Part shown: positions 22,467 to 32,220 of the stretch, one piece after another
Layout: each line of letters opens with the position of its first letter
Numbering within the stretch: the stretch's first letter is position 1
Assembly (NCBI GenBank): GCA_944390695.1
Contig: CALXQP010000002.1
Coordinates: 1 to 35,460, forward strand
Reading direction: 5' to 3'
DNA: 35,460 bases
DNA from: an uncultured Clostridia bacterium
GTDB taxonomy: Bacteria > Bacillota > Clostridia > TANB77 > CAG-508
Notes under the pieces: generated by a model
Told to the model about the DNA's origin: nothing
Databases searched by the model: none
The model's input: the letters and a program-made list of their open reading frames with translations, nothing else
Translations under genes and position numbers: made by a program

Positions 22467-23354
22467 ATGAAAGACAAAATTATCAAATTTTTAGCATATG
22501 ATGGCAAAATATCAGTAGCATGTGCAAATACAACAAATTTAGTTGAAGAAGCAAGAAAATTACACGATTTAAGTCCACTTGCAACAGCAGTGCTAGGCAG
22601 AATACTTACAATCACAGCATTAATAGGTGCTGAAATGAAAAATAAAACAGATAAATTAACTATACAACTTAAAGGAAATGGACCAGTTGGCAAAATAGTA
22701 TCAGTATCAGATAATTATCCACATGTAAAAGCATGTATAACAAATCCACATGTAGATTTACCATTAAATGAATTTGGAAAATTAGATGTAGGAGGAGCTG
22801 TTGGAACACAAGGGTTTATTAATGTAATAAAAGATATTGGATTAAAAGAACCATATATTGGTATAAGTCCATTAACATCTGGAGAAATTGCAGAAGATTT
22901 TGCAAATTATTTTCAAATATCAGAACAGAAACAAACAGCAGTGGCATTAGGAGTTTTAGTAGATAAAAATGGAGTGAGAACAAGTGGAGGATATATAATA
23001 TCACCAATGCCAGATGCAACAGATGAAGAAATATCAAAAATAGAACAATCAATATTTAAAGCTGGTGCAATGTCAAAAATGCTTGATGCTAATTTGAGTT
23101 TAAAAGAGATTGCACAAAAAGTTACAGGTGATAAAAATGTAAAAATTATTGATGATTCAATAGAACCTGTATATGAATGTGATTGTAGTAAAAATAAATT
23201 TGCAGAAGGACTAATTACTATAGGAAAACAGCAATTGACTGAAATTATTGAAGAAGATGAAAAAGCAGAAATAAAATGCCAATTTTGCAATAAAATATAT
23301 GAATTTAATAAAGATGAATTAAAAGAAATATTAAAAAGTGTAAATAAAAATTAA
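22467..23354 (+). CDS. hslO: Redox-regulated chaperonin Hsp33
   Basis: The 295-residue holdase becomes active when its C-terminal zinc centre is oxidised. The C-terminus has the four cysteines as ECDCSKN and CQFCNK. The N-terminal domain contains LAYDGKISVACANTTNLVEE and the typical LTIQLKGNGPVGKIVSVSD. ATG 22467 (after AGAAGAGGAG) is chosen; an in-frame ATG at 22449 precedes the ribosome site. It is in the rpiB operon, 35 bp after mscL. Confidence 0.96.
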   Translation: MKDKIIKFLAYDGKISVACANTTNLVEEARKLHDLSPLATAVLGRILTITALIGAEMKNKTDKLTIQLKGNGPVGKIVSVSDNYPHVKACITNPHVDLPLNEFGKLDVGGAVGTQGFINVIKDIGLKEPYIGISPLTSGEIAEDFANYFQISEQKQTAVALGVLVDKNGVRTSGGYIISPMPDATDEEISKIEQSIFKAGAMSKMLDANLSLKEIAQKVTGDKNVKIIDDSIEPVYECDCSKNKFAEGLITIGKQQLTEIIEEDEKAEIKCQFCNKIYEFNKDELKEILKSVNKN

Positions 23355-23397
23355 TTAAATAAATATTATAAAAATTTTATTATAGGAGGAAATAAAA

Positions 23398-24315
23398 ATG
23401 GAAAAAATAATAGTATTTGGACATAAAAGTCCTGACACAGATTCAATCTGTTCAAGCCTAGTAATGGCAGATTTACAAACAAAATTAAGAGGAGAAGAAG
23501 TTATACCTTATAGATTAGGTGAATTAAGTGAAGAAACAAAATATGTATTAAAATATTTTGAAATAGAAGAACCAAAATTTATAGAGAAAATAGAAGAAGG
23601 TCAACAAGTAATTTTAGTAGATCATAATGAATTTACACAATCAGTTGATGGAATTGAAAATGCAAAAATAGATACTGTTGTTGATCATCATAGAATAAAT
23701 AATTTTACAACATCTGAACCATTATTTTATTATGCTCAACCAGTGGGATGTACATCAACATTATTATATGAATTATATAAATTAAATAATATTGAAATTG
23801 CACCTAAAATGGCTGGTTTAATGTTAAGTGCAATAATATCAGATACATTATTATTAAAATCACCAACAACAACTGAAAAAGATAAAAAAGCTGTTGAAGA
23901 ACTTGCTAAAATAGCAAATGTTGATATAAATACATATGGATTAGATATGTTAAAAGCTGGAACAAATTTAGATAAATATACTGTAGATGAATTAATACAT
24001 TTAGATGCTAAAAAAATGGAAAAAGAAGATATTAAATATGTTATAGCTCAAGTAAATACAGTAAGTATTCCTGATGTATTAAAAAGAAAAGAAAAAATTG
24101 AACAAGAAATTAATAAAGAAATTTTAGCAAAAGGATTAAGTTTATTTGTATTTGTTATAACAGATATTATAAATAGTAATTCAGAAGCTATAGTTTTAGG
24201 TGATAGATGTGATGCTATTTCTAAGACTTATGAAATAAAAGATAATATTGCAATTATGCCAGGTGTTGTTTCAAGAAAAAAACAAATATTACCACTAATT
24301 GAAAAAAACATATAA
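23398..24315 (+). CDS. ppaC: Manganese-dependent inorganic pyrophosphatase (family II)
   Basis: The enzyme hydrolyses pyrophosphate to drive biosynthesis. The 305-residue DHH/DHHA2 protein has metal motifs GHKSPDTDSICSS (about 8-20), LVDHNE (about 74-79) and VVDHHRINNF, and the C-terminal substrate loop SRKKQILP. ATG 23398 follows TATAGGAGG, 43 bp after hslO; it is the last gene of the operon, followed by a 19-bp palindrome. Confidence 0.97.
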   Translation: MEKIIVFGHKSPDTDSICSSLVMADLQTKLRGEEVIPYRLGELSEETKYVLKYFEIEEPKFIEKIEEGQQVILVDHNEFTQSVDGIENAKIDTVVDHHRINNFTTSEPLFYYAQPVGCTSTLLYELYKLNNIEIAPKMAGLMLSAIISDTLLLKSPTTTEKDKKAVEELAKIANVDINTYGLDMLKAGTNLDKYTVDELIHLDAKKMEKEDIKYVIAQVNTVSIPDVLKRKEKIEQEINKEILAKGLSLFVFVITDIINSNSEAIVLGDRCDAISKTYEIKDNIAIMPGVVSRKKQILPLIEKNI

Positions 24316-24334
24316 ATACTACTATTGTTTACAT

Positions 24335-24376
24335 TTTAAGGAAAGTTAATATATAAATATATTAACTTTCCTTAAA
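24335..24376. terminator. Perfect 19-bp palindrome after ppaC
   Basis: Arms 24335-24353 and 24358-24376 are exactly complementary around a four-base loop, with core TTAAGGAAAGTTAATATA. There is no T run after it, so it may be a weak terminator, an mRNA-stabilising hairpin or a small repeat. Confidence 0.6.
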
Positions 24377-24403
24377 TTATGTCGACAGAAAAATATATAA
24401 GGC

Positions 24404-24432
24404 TTTACAAAACGACAACAATATGTTATAAT
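24404..24432 (+). promoter_or_regulatory. Promoter of the glycosyltransferase operon
   Basis: TTTACA (24404-24409), 17 bp, TATAAT (24427-24432) with extended TATGTTATAAT. Confidence 0.75.
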
Positions 24433-24467
24433 GGTGAGAGTTTAGAAAATAATAGAAAGGGTATAAT

Positions 24468-25715
24468 ATGGAAAAGGAAATGAATTTTGGAATAGGATTT
24501 GTTACAGGAAGATCGAATGTATGCAGAATTATAAATAGTTATTATAAGGATATGTTAGAACAAGTAGGAAAATATCCAGAAAAGGTAAATATAACAATAT
24601 TTATATTGTTTGACACTGAATATCAAAATAGCAAAAGGGAAGAATTTTATAATATAAATTCAGAAGTATATAAAAACATAAAAGTTATATATATTACACC
24701 TGAAGACATAAAAGAAGAAGAAAAGAAATTAATGGCAAAATATGATATGAATCAAGATGATATGAATTTCTTCTTTGGCCATGGACATGCTAAAGGAAGA
24801 AATACAGTTATGTATTATGCAATAAAGCATCAAATGGATTATCTATTATTTTGGGATGATGATGAATATCCAGTTGCAACATTTAAAGAAAATGGAAAAA
24901 ATGTATGGATTAAACAAGATAATATTTTAAAACATATAGAATTTATGAAAAAAGAAAATGCAGATGTTACATTAGGACATCATTGTGGATATATATCGCC
25001 AATCCCATACATAGACTTTAACGAAAAATTTACAGAAGAAGATTTAAAAGAATTTATTGAAGTAATAAGTAATGACATAATTTCATGGGAATCAATAAAA
25101 GAAAAAATGAAAAATCATAATGGAGTAACATATGCAAATAAAAAAATTGCTGAAGGAAATGAAACTTATGAGATTGAGTCAGATGGAATTGGAAAATGGG
25201 TTGCTGGATCAACATTATGCTTAAATTTAAATAATAGAGACAAAATACCAGCATTTTATAATCCACCACTTGCAAGAGGAGAAGATACATTTTTCTCAAC
25301 ATTATTAGGAAATTCAAAAACAATAAGAATACCTGTATACCATTTTCATGATGGTTTCTTAAAATATACAGAAATAATGGACGGAGTGTATCCAAAAAGC
25401 TTAAGAAAAATAAATGTTAAAGAAGATCATATAAAAAATAGATTTTTAAAAGCAGCAATTGGATGGATAAAATATAAGCCACTATTGTTATATATAAAAG
25501 ACAGAGAAAAATATGATGCAGAAATAGAGGAAATGATTGAAAAATTAAATATAATTGTGCCAAAATTAAATGATATTTTTGAAGATGACTGTTTTTCTGC
25601 ATTATTAACAGAATTAGAAGAATATCATAAAGATGTAAAACAACATTATCAAGATTATATAAAAACAAATGAAATATGGAATTTATTGAAACAAAAAATA
25701 AAGAATGACATGTAA
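24468..25715 (+). CDS. Putative GT-A type glycosyltransferase
   Basis: The 415-residue cytoplasmic protein begins with an alpha/beta nucleotide-binding pattern (NFGIGFVTGRSN), contains an acidic metal motif LLFWDDDEYPV (DDD at 130-132) and a second acidic motif ARGEDTFFSTLLG, and ends in charged helices. This arrangement fits a GT-A glycosyltransferase that uses a sugar nucleotide and Mn/Mg. The acceptor and sugar are unknown. ATG 24468 follows AGAAAGGG. A pyruvyl transferase gene follows 14 bp later, so the pair probably builds or decorates a surface polysaccharide. Confidence 0.72.
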   Translation: MEKEMNFGIGFVTGRSNVCRIINSYYKDMLEQVGKYPEKVNITIFILFDTEYQNSKREEFYNINSEVYKNIKVIYITPEDIKEEEKKLMAKYDMNQDDMNFFFGHGHAKGRNTVMYYAIKHQMDYLLFWDDDEYPVATFKENGKNVWIKQDNILKHIEFMKKENADVTLGHHCGYISPIPYIDFNEKFTEEDLKEFIEVISNDIISWESIKEKMKNHNGVTYANKKIAEGNETYEIESDGIGKWVAGSTLCLNLNNRDKIPAFYNPPLARGEDTFFSTLLGNSKTIRIPVYHFHDGFLKYTEIMDGVYPKSLRKINVKEDHIKNRFLKAAIGWIKYKPLLLYIKDREKYDAEIEEMIEKLNIIVPKLNDIFEDDCFSALLTELEEYHKDVKQHYQDYIKTNEIWNLLKQKIKNDM

Positions 25716-25729
25716 AAAGGAGTTGTTTA

Positions 25730-26779
25730 ATGAAAAAAGTATTTCTTATGGCATATGCTAGGATGAATTTAGGTGATGACATTTTTATAAAAATGTTATT
25801 AGATAAATATCCTTACTTAGATTTTTATATGAAAATAAAAGATCATAATTTTCTAAAAGGACTAGAACAATATAATAATTTACATATAATAATTGCAGAT
25901 GATACAGATGAAGAATTGTATAAAGGTGAAGTAGAAGAATATGATGCATATGTATATATAGGAGGTTCTATATTTATAGAAGGGGGAAAAGTTTATAATT
26001 TATCACCAAAATTTTATGATTTTGTAAAAAGATGTAAAGAAAAAAATATATTATTTTGTTATATGAGTTCAAATTATGGGCCATATCAGACACAAGAATA
26101 TTTTGAGCTATCAAAAGCAAATTTTGAAGTTTGTACAGATATTTGTTTTAGAGACAAATATTCATATAATTTATTTAAAGAAATAGAGAATGTGAGATAT
26201 GCTCCAGATTTTGGATTTGGATATGATATGGAAGCTGATGAAAAAATACCAAATAGTATAGGAATTTCTGTAATAAATTTAGAAGATAGACCTGAATTAA
26301 AAGAGGTAAGTAATCATTATGAAAAATTTTTAATAAAAAATGTAGAAAAATATTTGAATGAAGGTAACAAAGTATATTTATATTCATTTTGCAAAGATGA
26401 AGGAGATGAAATTCTGCTTGATAAAATTGTGGCAGAATTTCCAGGAAATCCAAATTTAATAGAAATAAAATATGATGGAGATGTGGACAAATTTTTGAAC
26501 ATATATAGTAAAATGGAATATATGATATGTGCAAGATTCCATGCCATGATATTATCTGCAATATTTAGACAAAATTTATTAGTAATGACATATAGTCAAA
26601 AAACTACTAATGTAATTGAAGATTTAGAATTAGATGTACCAATAATAGATCTTAAAGAAGTAGATGAAAATATGATATTAGAAAAATATGATTTTAAGAA
26701 TGTAGAAGAAGATAAACTTCAAAAAATTATTGAAGAATCAAAAGAGCAAGATAGAGTATTTAGAGAAAAAATATTATAA
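25730..26779 (+). CDS. Polysaccharide pyruvyl transferase family protein
   Basis: This 349-residue protein belongs to the CsaB/WcaK-like family that places ketal-pyruvate from PEP on glycopolymers. Visible signs are the N-terminal LMAYARMNLGDDIFIKMLL, an YIGGSIFIEGG glycine motif, and the C-terminal signature MICARFHAMILSAIFRQNLL with the conserved R-x-H. Some members are glycosyltransferase-like without pyruvyl activity, so substrate assignment is open. ATG 25730 follows AAAAGGAG. Second gene of the operon with the GT-A protein. Confidence 0.85.
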   Translation: MKKVFLMAYARMNLGDDIFIKMLLDKYPYLDFYMKIKDHNFLKGLEQYNNLHIIIADDTDEELYKGEVEEYDAYVYIGGSIFIEGGKVYNLSPKFYDFVKRCKEKNILFCYMSSNYGPYQTQEYFELSKANFEVCTDICFRDKYSYNLFKEIENVRYAPDFGFGYDMEADEKIPNSIGISVINLEDRPELKEVSNHYEKFLIKNVEKYLNEGNKVYLYSFCKDEGDEILLDKIVAEFPGNPNLIEIKYDGDVDKFLNIYSKMEYMICARFHAMILSAIFRQNLLVMTYSQKTTNVIEDLELDVPIIDLKEVDENMILEKYDFKNVEEDKLQKIIEESKEQDRVFREKIL

Positions 26780-26796
26780 CTTAAAGTCGAAAATAA

Positions 26797-26825
26797 TTGA
26801 CATTTTTTTGATTTAATTATATACT
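26797..26825 (+). promoter_or_regulatory. Promoter of the NlpC/P60 gene
   Basis: TTGACA (26797-26802), 17 bp, TATACT (26820-26825). Confidence 0.75.
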
Positions 26826-26865
26826 TGTAGCTGTATAAATAATAAAATATAATGAGGTCATAAAA

Positions 26866-27951
26866 ATGAAAATAGTAAAATGCTTAGTAATACTAGCACT
26901 AATGATGATAAGTTTGATAATATTAAGTACAAAAATACAAGCAGTAAATGTAGAAGAAAATCAAAATGTAATTGAAGAAAAACAAGAATACATATTAGAA
27001 CAAGAAATTACATTAAAAGTAATACCAGTAATAAACTCTATCGATAAAGCTACTATTAGTGGAAATATAAAAGTATTAGAAATAATAAATGACTGGTGTA
27101 GAATTGAAAATGATGTAGAAACTGGTTGGGCAAGAATAAATAAAGTAAAATTAGCTTTAGCACCAAAAACAGAAGAAACTACTGAAGAGCCAGATGAACA
27201 AGTAGAACAAAATGATTCAAATTCAGAAGAACAGCAACAAGAAGAGCCAGAAAATAATGATGAAGAAGAATCAAATATTCCAAAAGTAGGATATGTAGAT
27301 GCTGAAGGATTAATTGTAAGAGCAGAGCCAACTACAGAAAGTGAAGAATTAGATAGTTTATCAAGAAATGATGAATTAGATATAATAGGTAAAGAAGGTA
27401 ATTGGTATAAAATTAATTTAAAAGGTCAAATTGGATATGTATCTGCTAAATATGTGTCAGAAACTAGAGTGCCTGAAACAACATCAAGAAGTGGGAGTAC
27501 ATTAAGAAAAGCAGAAAGTGAAATTAAAAACCAACAAGAAGATGTGCAACAAGCAAATAATACAGAAACATCAAATTCAACAGGTAATGAAGTAGTAGAA
27601 TATGCAAAACAATTTTTAGGATGTAAATATATATCTGGTGGAACATCACCTGCTACAGGATTTGACTGTTCAGGATTTACAGTATATGTATATAAAAATT
27701 TTGGAATATCATTAAATAGAACATCAAGAGATCAAATAAATAATGGTGTTCCAGTAGAAAGAAATAATTTGCAACAAGGAGATTTAGTATTATTCAAAGG
27801 TGGAACAGGTTCTGCTGTAGGTCATGTAGGTATATATATCGGAGGAAATAATTTTATACATGCTTCAAATCCAAGTGATGGGGTAAAAATAACATCATTA
27901 TCATCAAGTTATTATGATAAAAGATATGTAGGTGCAAGGAGAGTAATTTAA
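26866..27951 (+). CDS. Secreted SH3-domain NlpC/P60 peptidoglycan hydrolase
   Basis: The 361-residue protein has a signal peptide (residues 1-26, cleavage near IQA), two bacterial SH3 domains (about 42-98 and 140-199, the second with LIVRAEPTTESEEL), an acidic Glu/Gln-rich spacer between them (102-137) and a C-terminal NlpC/P60 cysteine peptidase. The catalytic triad is visible: Cys268 in GFDCSGFTVY, His320 in GHVGIYIGG and His332 in FIHAS. It would cut D-Glu-diamino-acid bonds in peptidoglycan stems. ATG 26866 follows AATGAGGTC. comEC starts on the base after its stop. Confidence 0.94.
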   Translation: MKIVKCLVILALMMISLIILSTKIQAVNVEENQNVIEEKQEYILEQEITLKVIPVINSIDKATISGNIKVLEIINDWCRIENDVETGWARINKVKLALAPKTEETTEEPDEQVEQNDSNSEEQQQEEPENNDEEESNIPKVGYVDAEGLIVRAEPTTESEELDSLSRNDELDIIGKEGNWYKINLKGQIGYVSAKYVSETRVPETTSRSGSTLRKAESEIKNQQEDVQQANNTETSNSTGNEVVEYAKQFLGCKYISGGTSPATGFDCSGFTVYVYKNFGISLNRTSRDQINNGVPVERNNLQQGDLVLFKGGTGSAVGHVGIYIGGNNFIHASNPSDGVKITSLSSSYYDKRYVGARRVI

Positions 27952-30407
27952 TTGAATAGACCAATTTTAGTTATATTAATTGGTTATATTATAGGTATAA
28001 TATGGGGGCTATACTTTAAAATAAGTATAGTCTTTTTCTATGCAATTATAATAGGTATTTATATATTAACCAATATTAGATATAAAAAACAAAAATTTAA
28101 AATTTTTTCAATAAAAAGATATTTTAGATATATTAAATTAATTCTAAAAATAAATATAATTTTAACAATTATTATTTCATCATTTATTTCAAATCTGATT
28201 ATTAAATTTCAGGAAAATAAATATAATAATTTATTTAAAAATGCACAAGCAATTGAAACTACAGGGATTATAATTAGTAATAAACAAGAAAAAGATTATT
28301 ATAATAGATATAAAATTAAAATTTTAGATCCAAAAGTAAAATTATATATAAATGTAAATAAAGAAATTGAATTAAATTATGGTGATAAAATTAAGTTAAA
28401 AGGCGAATTTATTGAACCACAAATTGCTACAAATTATAAAGGTTTTGATTATAAACAATATTTAAAAACACTAAAAATATATGGAACAATAAAAATAGAA
28501 AAATTGGAAGTATTAGAAAAAAATCAAGCAAATCCAATTTTACAAATATCTAATAATTTATTTTTAAAAATTAAAGAAAATATTGAAAAAACATATAATA
28601 AAGAAATATCAGGAATTATTTTAGGAATAATGTTAGGTTATACAGATGAAATTGATGAACAAACAAAAGAACAATTTTCACAAAGTAATATTTCACATGT
28701 ATTAGCAGTATCTGGAATGCATATTTCATATATAATAATTTTAGTAACAAATAGTACTCAAAAATTATTAGGAAAAAGAAAAAGTAAAATAATTGCAAGT
28801 ATTGTATTAATTATATATATGTTTATAGCAGGAGCAGGTGTTTCTATAATGAGAGCAACTATTATGGGAGTCATTTCTTGCATGTCATTTATAGTATATA
28901 GAAAAAGTAATACAATAAATAATATTGCAATTTCTGGATTAATTACATTAATAATCAATCCATATTCTATTATAAGTATTAGTTTTTTACTTACATATGG
29001 TGGAACAATAGGAATAATATTTTTTAATCAGACTATTGAAAAATCAATTAAAAATATAAAAATTAGAAATAGAAAATGGAAATATCTATTTTTAAAGATT
29101 CAAAGAAAATGTGAAAATATAATAAAACTCGCATCTGTATCAATTTCAGCTCAAATAATTATTGCACCAATAATGATGATATTTTTTAATACAATTGGAT
29201 TTGGTTTTTTAATAACTAATTTATTGTTAGGTGCTGTAATAGGTATCATTGTAATAGGTGGATTTGCTCAAATAATAATATCAATATTTTCTGTTCAAAT
29301 AGGAACATTAATAGCAGATTTAATAGAAATTCCAATTAAGATTCTTTTATTAATTTCTAAAATTAATATAGGAAATTTTAAAATTATAACTCCTGAATTA
29401 TATCAAGTTATTTTATATTATATGGTAATTTTTATTATTATATATTTATATAAAATTTTTCATCTAAAATATTGTAATCAAACTGAACAAAGAATAAAAA
29501 ATATGGTATTTTTAATTAAATATAAATTAAAGCCATATTTATTTAAAATAAAAATAAGTGTAATAATTATTATTTTATTAATTATTTTTATTAATCAAAT
29601 TCCGAAAAATTTAAAAATTTATTTTGTAGATGTTGGACAAGGGGATTGTACACTAATTATAACTCCTAATAATAAAAAAATTTTAATTGATGGAGGAGGA
29701 AGTGAAACTTATGATGTTGGTAAAAATACACTTGTTCCATATTTACTTGATAGAAAAATAAAAAAATTAGATTATATTTTTATAAGTCATTTTGACCAAG
29801 ATCATGTTCGGGCGGAATTTTTAGTGTAATAGAAGAATTAAATGTAGGGAAAATACTAATTTCAAAACAAGGCAAAGATTCTGAAAATTACCAAAAATTC
29901 AAACAAATAGTAAAACAAAAGAAAATAAATGTTTCTATAATTAATCAAGGTGATAAAATAAAAATAGAAAATGATATATATTTCGACATTTTGTGGCCAA
30001 AACAGGAAAGTTTGATTAATGAAAATATATTAAATAATAATGCAATTGTGTGTAAAATGTATTATAAAGATTTTTCAATATTATTTACAGGTGATATTGA
30101 AGAAATAGCAGAAAAAGAAATATTAGAAAAATATAAGACTAATTTGCAAAAATTGAAATGTACAATTTTGAAAGTTGCACATCATGGCTCAAAAACATCT
30201 TCTATTAAAAGGTTTTTAGAAGCGGCAAAACCTAAAGCTGCATTAATAGGTGTTGGAAAAAATAATAAATTTGGACATCCTAATAATATTACAATTGAAA
30301 ATTTAGAAAAATTAGGAACTAAAATTTATAGAACAGATATATCTGGAGAAATTAGTATATATGTAAATAATAAAGGAAAAATACATATTAATTCATATTT
30401 GAATTAA
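27952..30407 (+). pseudogene. comEC: ComEC/Rec2 DNA-uptake channel, frameshifted
   Basis: The first frame starts at TTG 27952, with AAGGAG inside the end of the preceding gene. It contains an N-terminal membrane pair, an OB-like DUF4131 domain (YGDKIKLKGEF), the Competence transmembrane domain (SHVLAVSGMHISYI, FIAGAGVSIMRATIMG) and the start of the metallo-beta-lactamase domain (YFVDVGQGDCTLI, DGGGSETYD, SHFDQDHV). It then breaks at 29809 and stops at 29829. The rest continues two bases out of phase (SGGIFSVIEELNVGK..., then LFTGDIEE, LKVAHHGSKTS) to 30407. Dropping two bases, CG at 29809-29810, restores HFDQDHVGG and an 817-residue protein. As read, the hydrolase domain is lost. Confidence 0.88.
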
Positions 30408-30572
30408 ATTGAAAATCATAAAAAAGTTACAATTGTTAGACTTTTAAGATTTTAGCTAGAAACTCGAAAAATCAAATTGGGCGAGAACAAGTTAAAAATT
30501 TTTATTTAATTTTTCTTATTGTATAAAATTGGTATTATTGGTAAATAATATAACTGAAAGGTAGTGGTTGGC

Positions 30573-31172
30573 ATGAATAAAAAAATAATAATATCAATAA
30601 TACTTATAATTTTGGTTATATCAGTAATATTATCAACTTATGCTATATTTAAAGAAGATGATAATATACAAGAAGAACCACAAACAAATACTTATATAGC
30701 AGAAGAAATAAAAGATGAATGTACAGAAGAATATGAGCAAGAATCAAAAATTACAGAGGTATCATCAAATGAAGAAAAAGTAGCAGCAAATGCATTACTA
30801 ATATTAAAAAAATATTATAAAACTTGTGAACATACATTAAATGAATATGTGGAAATTCCTCAAGAACTTGTAAATATGACAGAAAAAGAAGTTCAAGAAC
30901 AATATGAAGATTGGGAAGTAATAGGTTTTGAAAAAGGAAAAGTTACATTATATAAAGAATTTGATGGTGTTTGTGGAGAGCATTTTAAATTGAGAGTAGA
31001 AGATGGAAAAGTAGTAGTTTATCTTGTAAATCAAGATGGTTCAGAAACTTTATATGAAAAAACTAATATTTCTAGTGAATATTTGACAGAAACTGATTTA
31101 ATTAATATGCAAGATGGGCTAGAGATTTATGGCAAAGAAGAATTAAATAAAATAATAGAAGATTTTGAGTAA
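30573..31172 (+). CDS. Membrane-anchored BofC-like protein
   Basis: The 199-residue protein has an N-terminal membrane segment (residues 3-25), an acidic linker, and a C-terminal domain like the BofC C-terminal domain: a beta region (KVTLYKEFDGVCGEHFKLRV; VVVYLVNQDGS) ending YLTETDLINMQDGLEIYGKEELNKIIEDF. BofC controls a forespore signalling protease in Bacillus; in Clostridia such proteins are widespread with unclear roles. ATG 30573 is chosen because the upstream GTG 30564 lies only two bases from the GAAAGG site. It is monocistronic and stops next to the fold-back element. Confidence 0.7.
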   Translation: MNKKIIISIILIILVISVILSTYAIFKEDDNIQEEPQTNTYIAEEIKDECTEEYEQESKITEVSSNEEKVAANALLILKKYYKTCEHTLNEYVEIPQELVNMTEKEVQEQYEDWEVIGFEKGKVTLYKEFDGVCGEHFKLRVEDGKVVVYLVNQDGSETLYEKTNISSEYLTETDLINMQDGLEIYGKEELNKIIEDFE

Positions 31173-31176
31173 AACG

Positions 31177-31644
31177 AAAACAGGGCCGTCTCTAATTTGG
31201 GTGCGGTTCCTTTTTGTACCTCTTCCTACAGCTCGCACACATATTTGCATTTGAAATCACTGATGATCATTACGTAAAAAAATGTAATCTAAAAAAAGCA
31301 AGTCTCTTTAGGCGTTTGACATAATCATTATATATTTTTCATAAATTTCTCGGCTACCCGACGTGACGTTAACAAATTCTAATGCAAAAGGCACAACTAT
31401 ACCCGAAGACAGGACCCTTTATGCCTTTTGCTTAAGAATTTGTAACACTACTCTGGTCACACTCGTAATTTATGAAAAATATATAAGGATTATGGCAAAC
31501 TGCCAAATATTTCTCAATTTTTTAGATAAAATTTTCTATTTTTTATTCCAATCAAACTCATGGATTTCAAATACAAATATGTGGGTGAGCTGAGGGAAGA
31601 GGTACAAAAAGGAACCGCACCTAAATTAGGAACGGTTCTGTTTT
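31177..31644. mobile_element. 468-bp fold-back (long palindrome) element
   Basis: The whole gap between two convergent genes is one imperfect palindrome. The outermost AAAACAG (31177) pairs with CTGTTTT (31638-31644). Next, 35-bp terminal repeats 31192-31226 and 31595-31629 differ at one base and contain GGTGCGGTTCCTTTTTGTAC. Inner stretches also pair, for example ATTTGCATTTGAAATC, TTATATATTTTTCATAAATT and GCAAAAGGCA with TGCCTTTTGC near the centre at about 31410. No ORF of substance is inside. The ends resemble the REP-like repeats at 6202 and 10535. It probably also terminates both flanking genes. Confidence 0.8.
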
Positions 31645-32199
31645 CTATTTTTTTAAAGTTTTTATAATTTTTGAAATCTTAAAATTAATTCCATACATTA
31701 TTAAAGAAAATATAGTAGCAAGTATTGCCAAATAATATAAATATAAATCAATTTTAAATGAAATTGAAATATTAAATTGATTTATAATTAAAGAAGATAC
31801 TATTGCTAGGTAAAATAGGGTAGTAGCAAGCTTTCCGTACCATTTACTATAAACTACAACATCTTTTTTAGAATAAAGTACAGAAGCAGAAACTACCATA
31901 AGTAATTCTTTAATAAATACAATTAGGAAAATCCACCAAGGTAATATTCCTAAAATAGATAATGATAAAAGAAGTGATATTTGTGTTAATTTATCTGCTA
32001 ATGGGTCAAGTAATTTACCTATATCTGTAATGTAATTATATTTGCGAGCTATATATCCATCTAAAACATCAGTAAGAGCAGAGATTGTAAAAATAATCAA
32101 AGCTAATAAGAGTTGTCTTGAAAGAACAGACATAAAGATAAATGGTATTAAAATAAAACGCACAATAGTTAGAATATTTGGTATATTTTCTTTTTTCAT
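31645..32199 (-). CDS. pgsA: CDP-diacylglycerol--glycerol-3-phosphate 3-phosphatidyltransferase
   Basis: The enzyme makes phosphatidylglycerol-phosphate, the precursor of phosphatidylglycerol and cardiolipin. The 184-residue membrane protein has the CDP-alcohol phosphotransferase motif D-G-x2-A-R-x8-G-x3-D-x3-D in DGYIARKYNYITDIGKLLDP and ADK, plus about five hydrophobic segments. The N-terminus NIPNILTIVRFILIP is typical. ATG 32199 follows ACGGAGGATAT, 21 bp after the clpE stop, so the two form an operon. Confidence 0.93.
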   Translation of the reverse strand: MKKENIPNILTIVRFILIPFIFMSVLSRQLLLALIIFTISALTDVLDGYIARKYNYITDIGKLLDPLADKLTQISLLLSLSILGILPWWIFLIVFIKELLMVVSASVLYSKKDVVVYSKWYGKLATTLFYLAIVSSLIINQFNISISFKIDLYLYYLAILATIFSLIMYGINFKISKIIKTLKK

Positions 32200-32220
32200 T
32201 ATATCCTCCGTAAATACAAA

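Noticed and set aside
31363..31593. 76-residue ORF inside the fold-back element
   Set aside because: It spans the palindrome with no ribosome site or protein-like composition; it is a by-product of the repeat.
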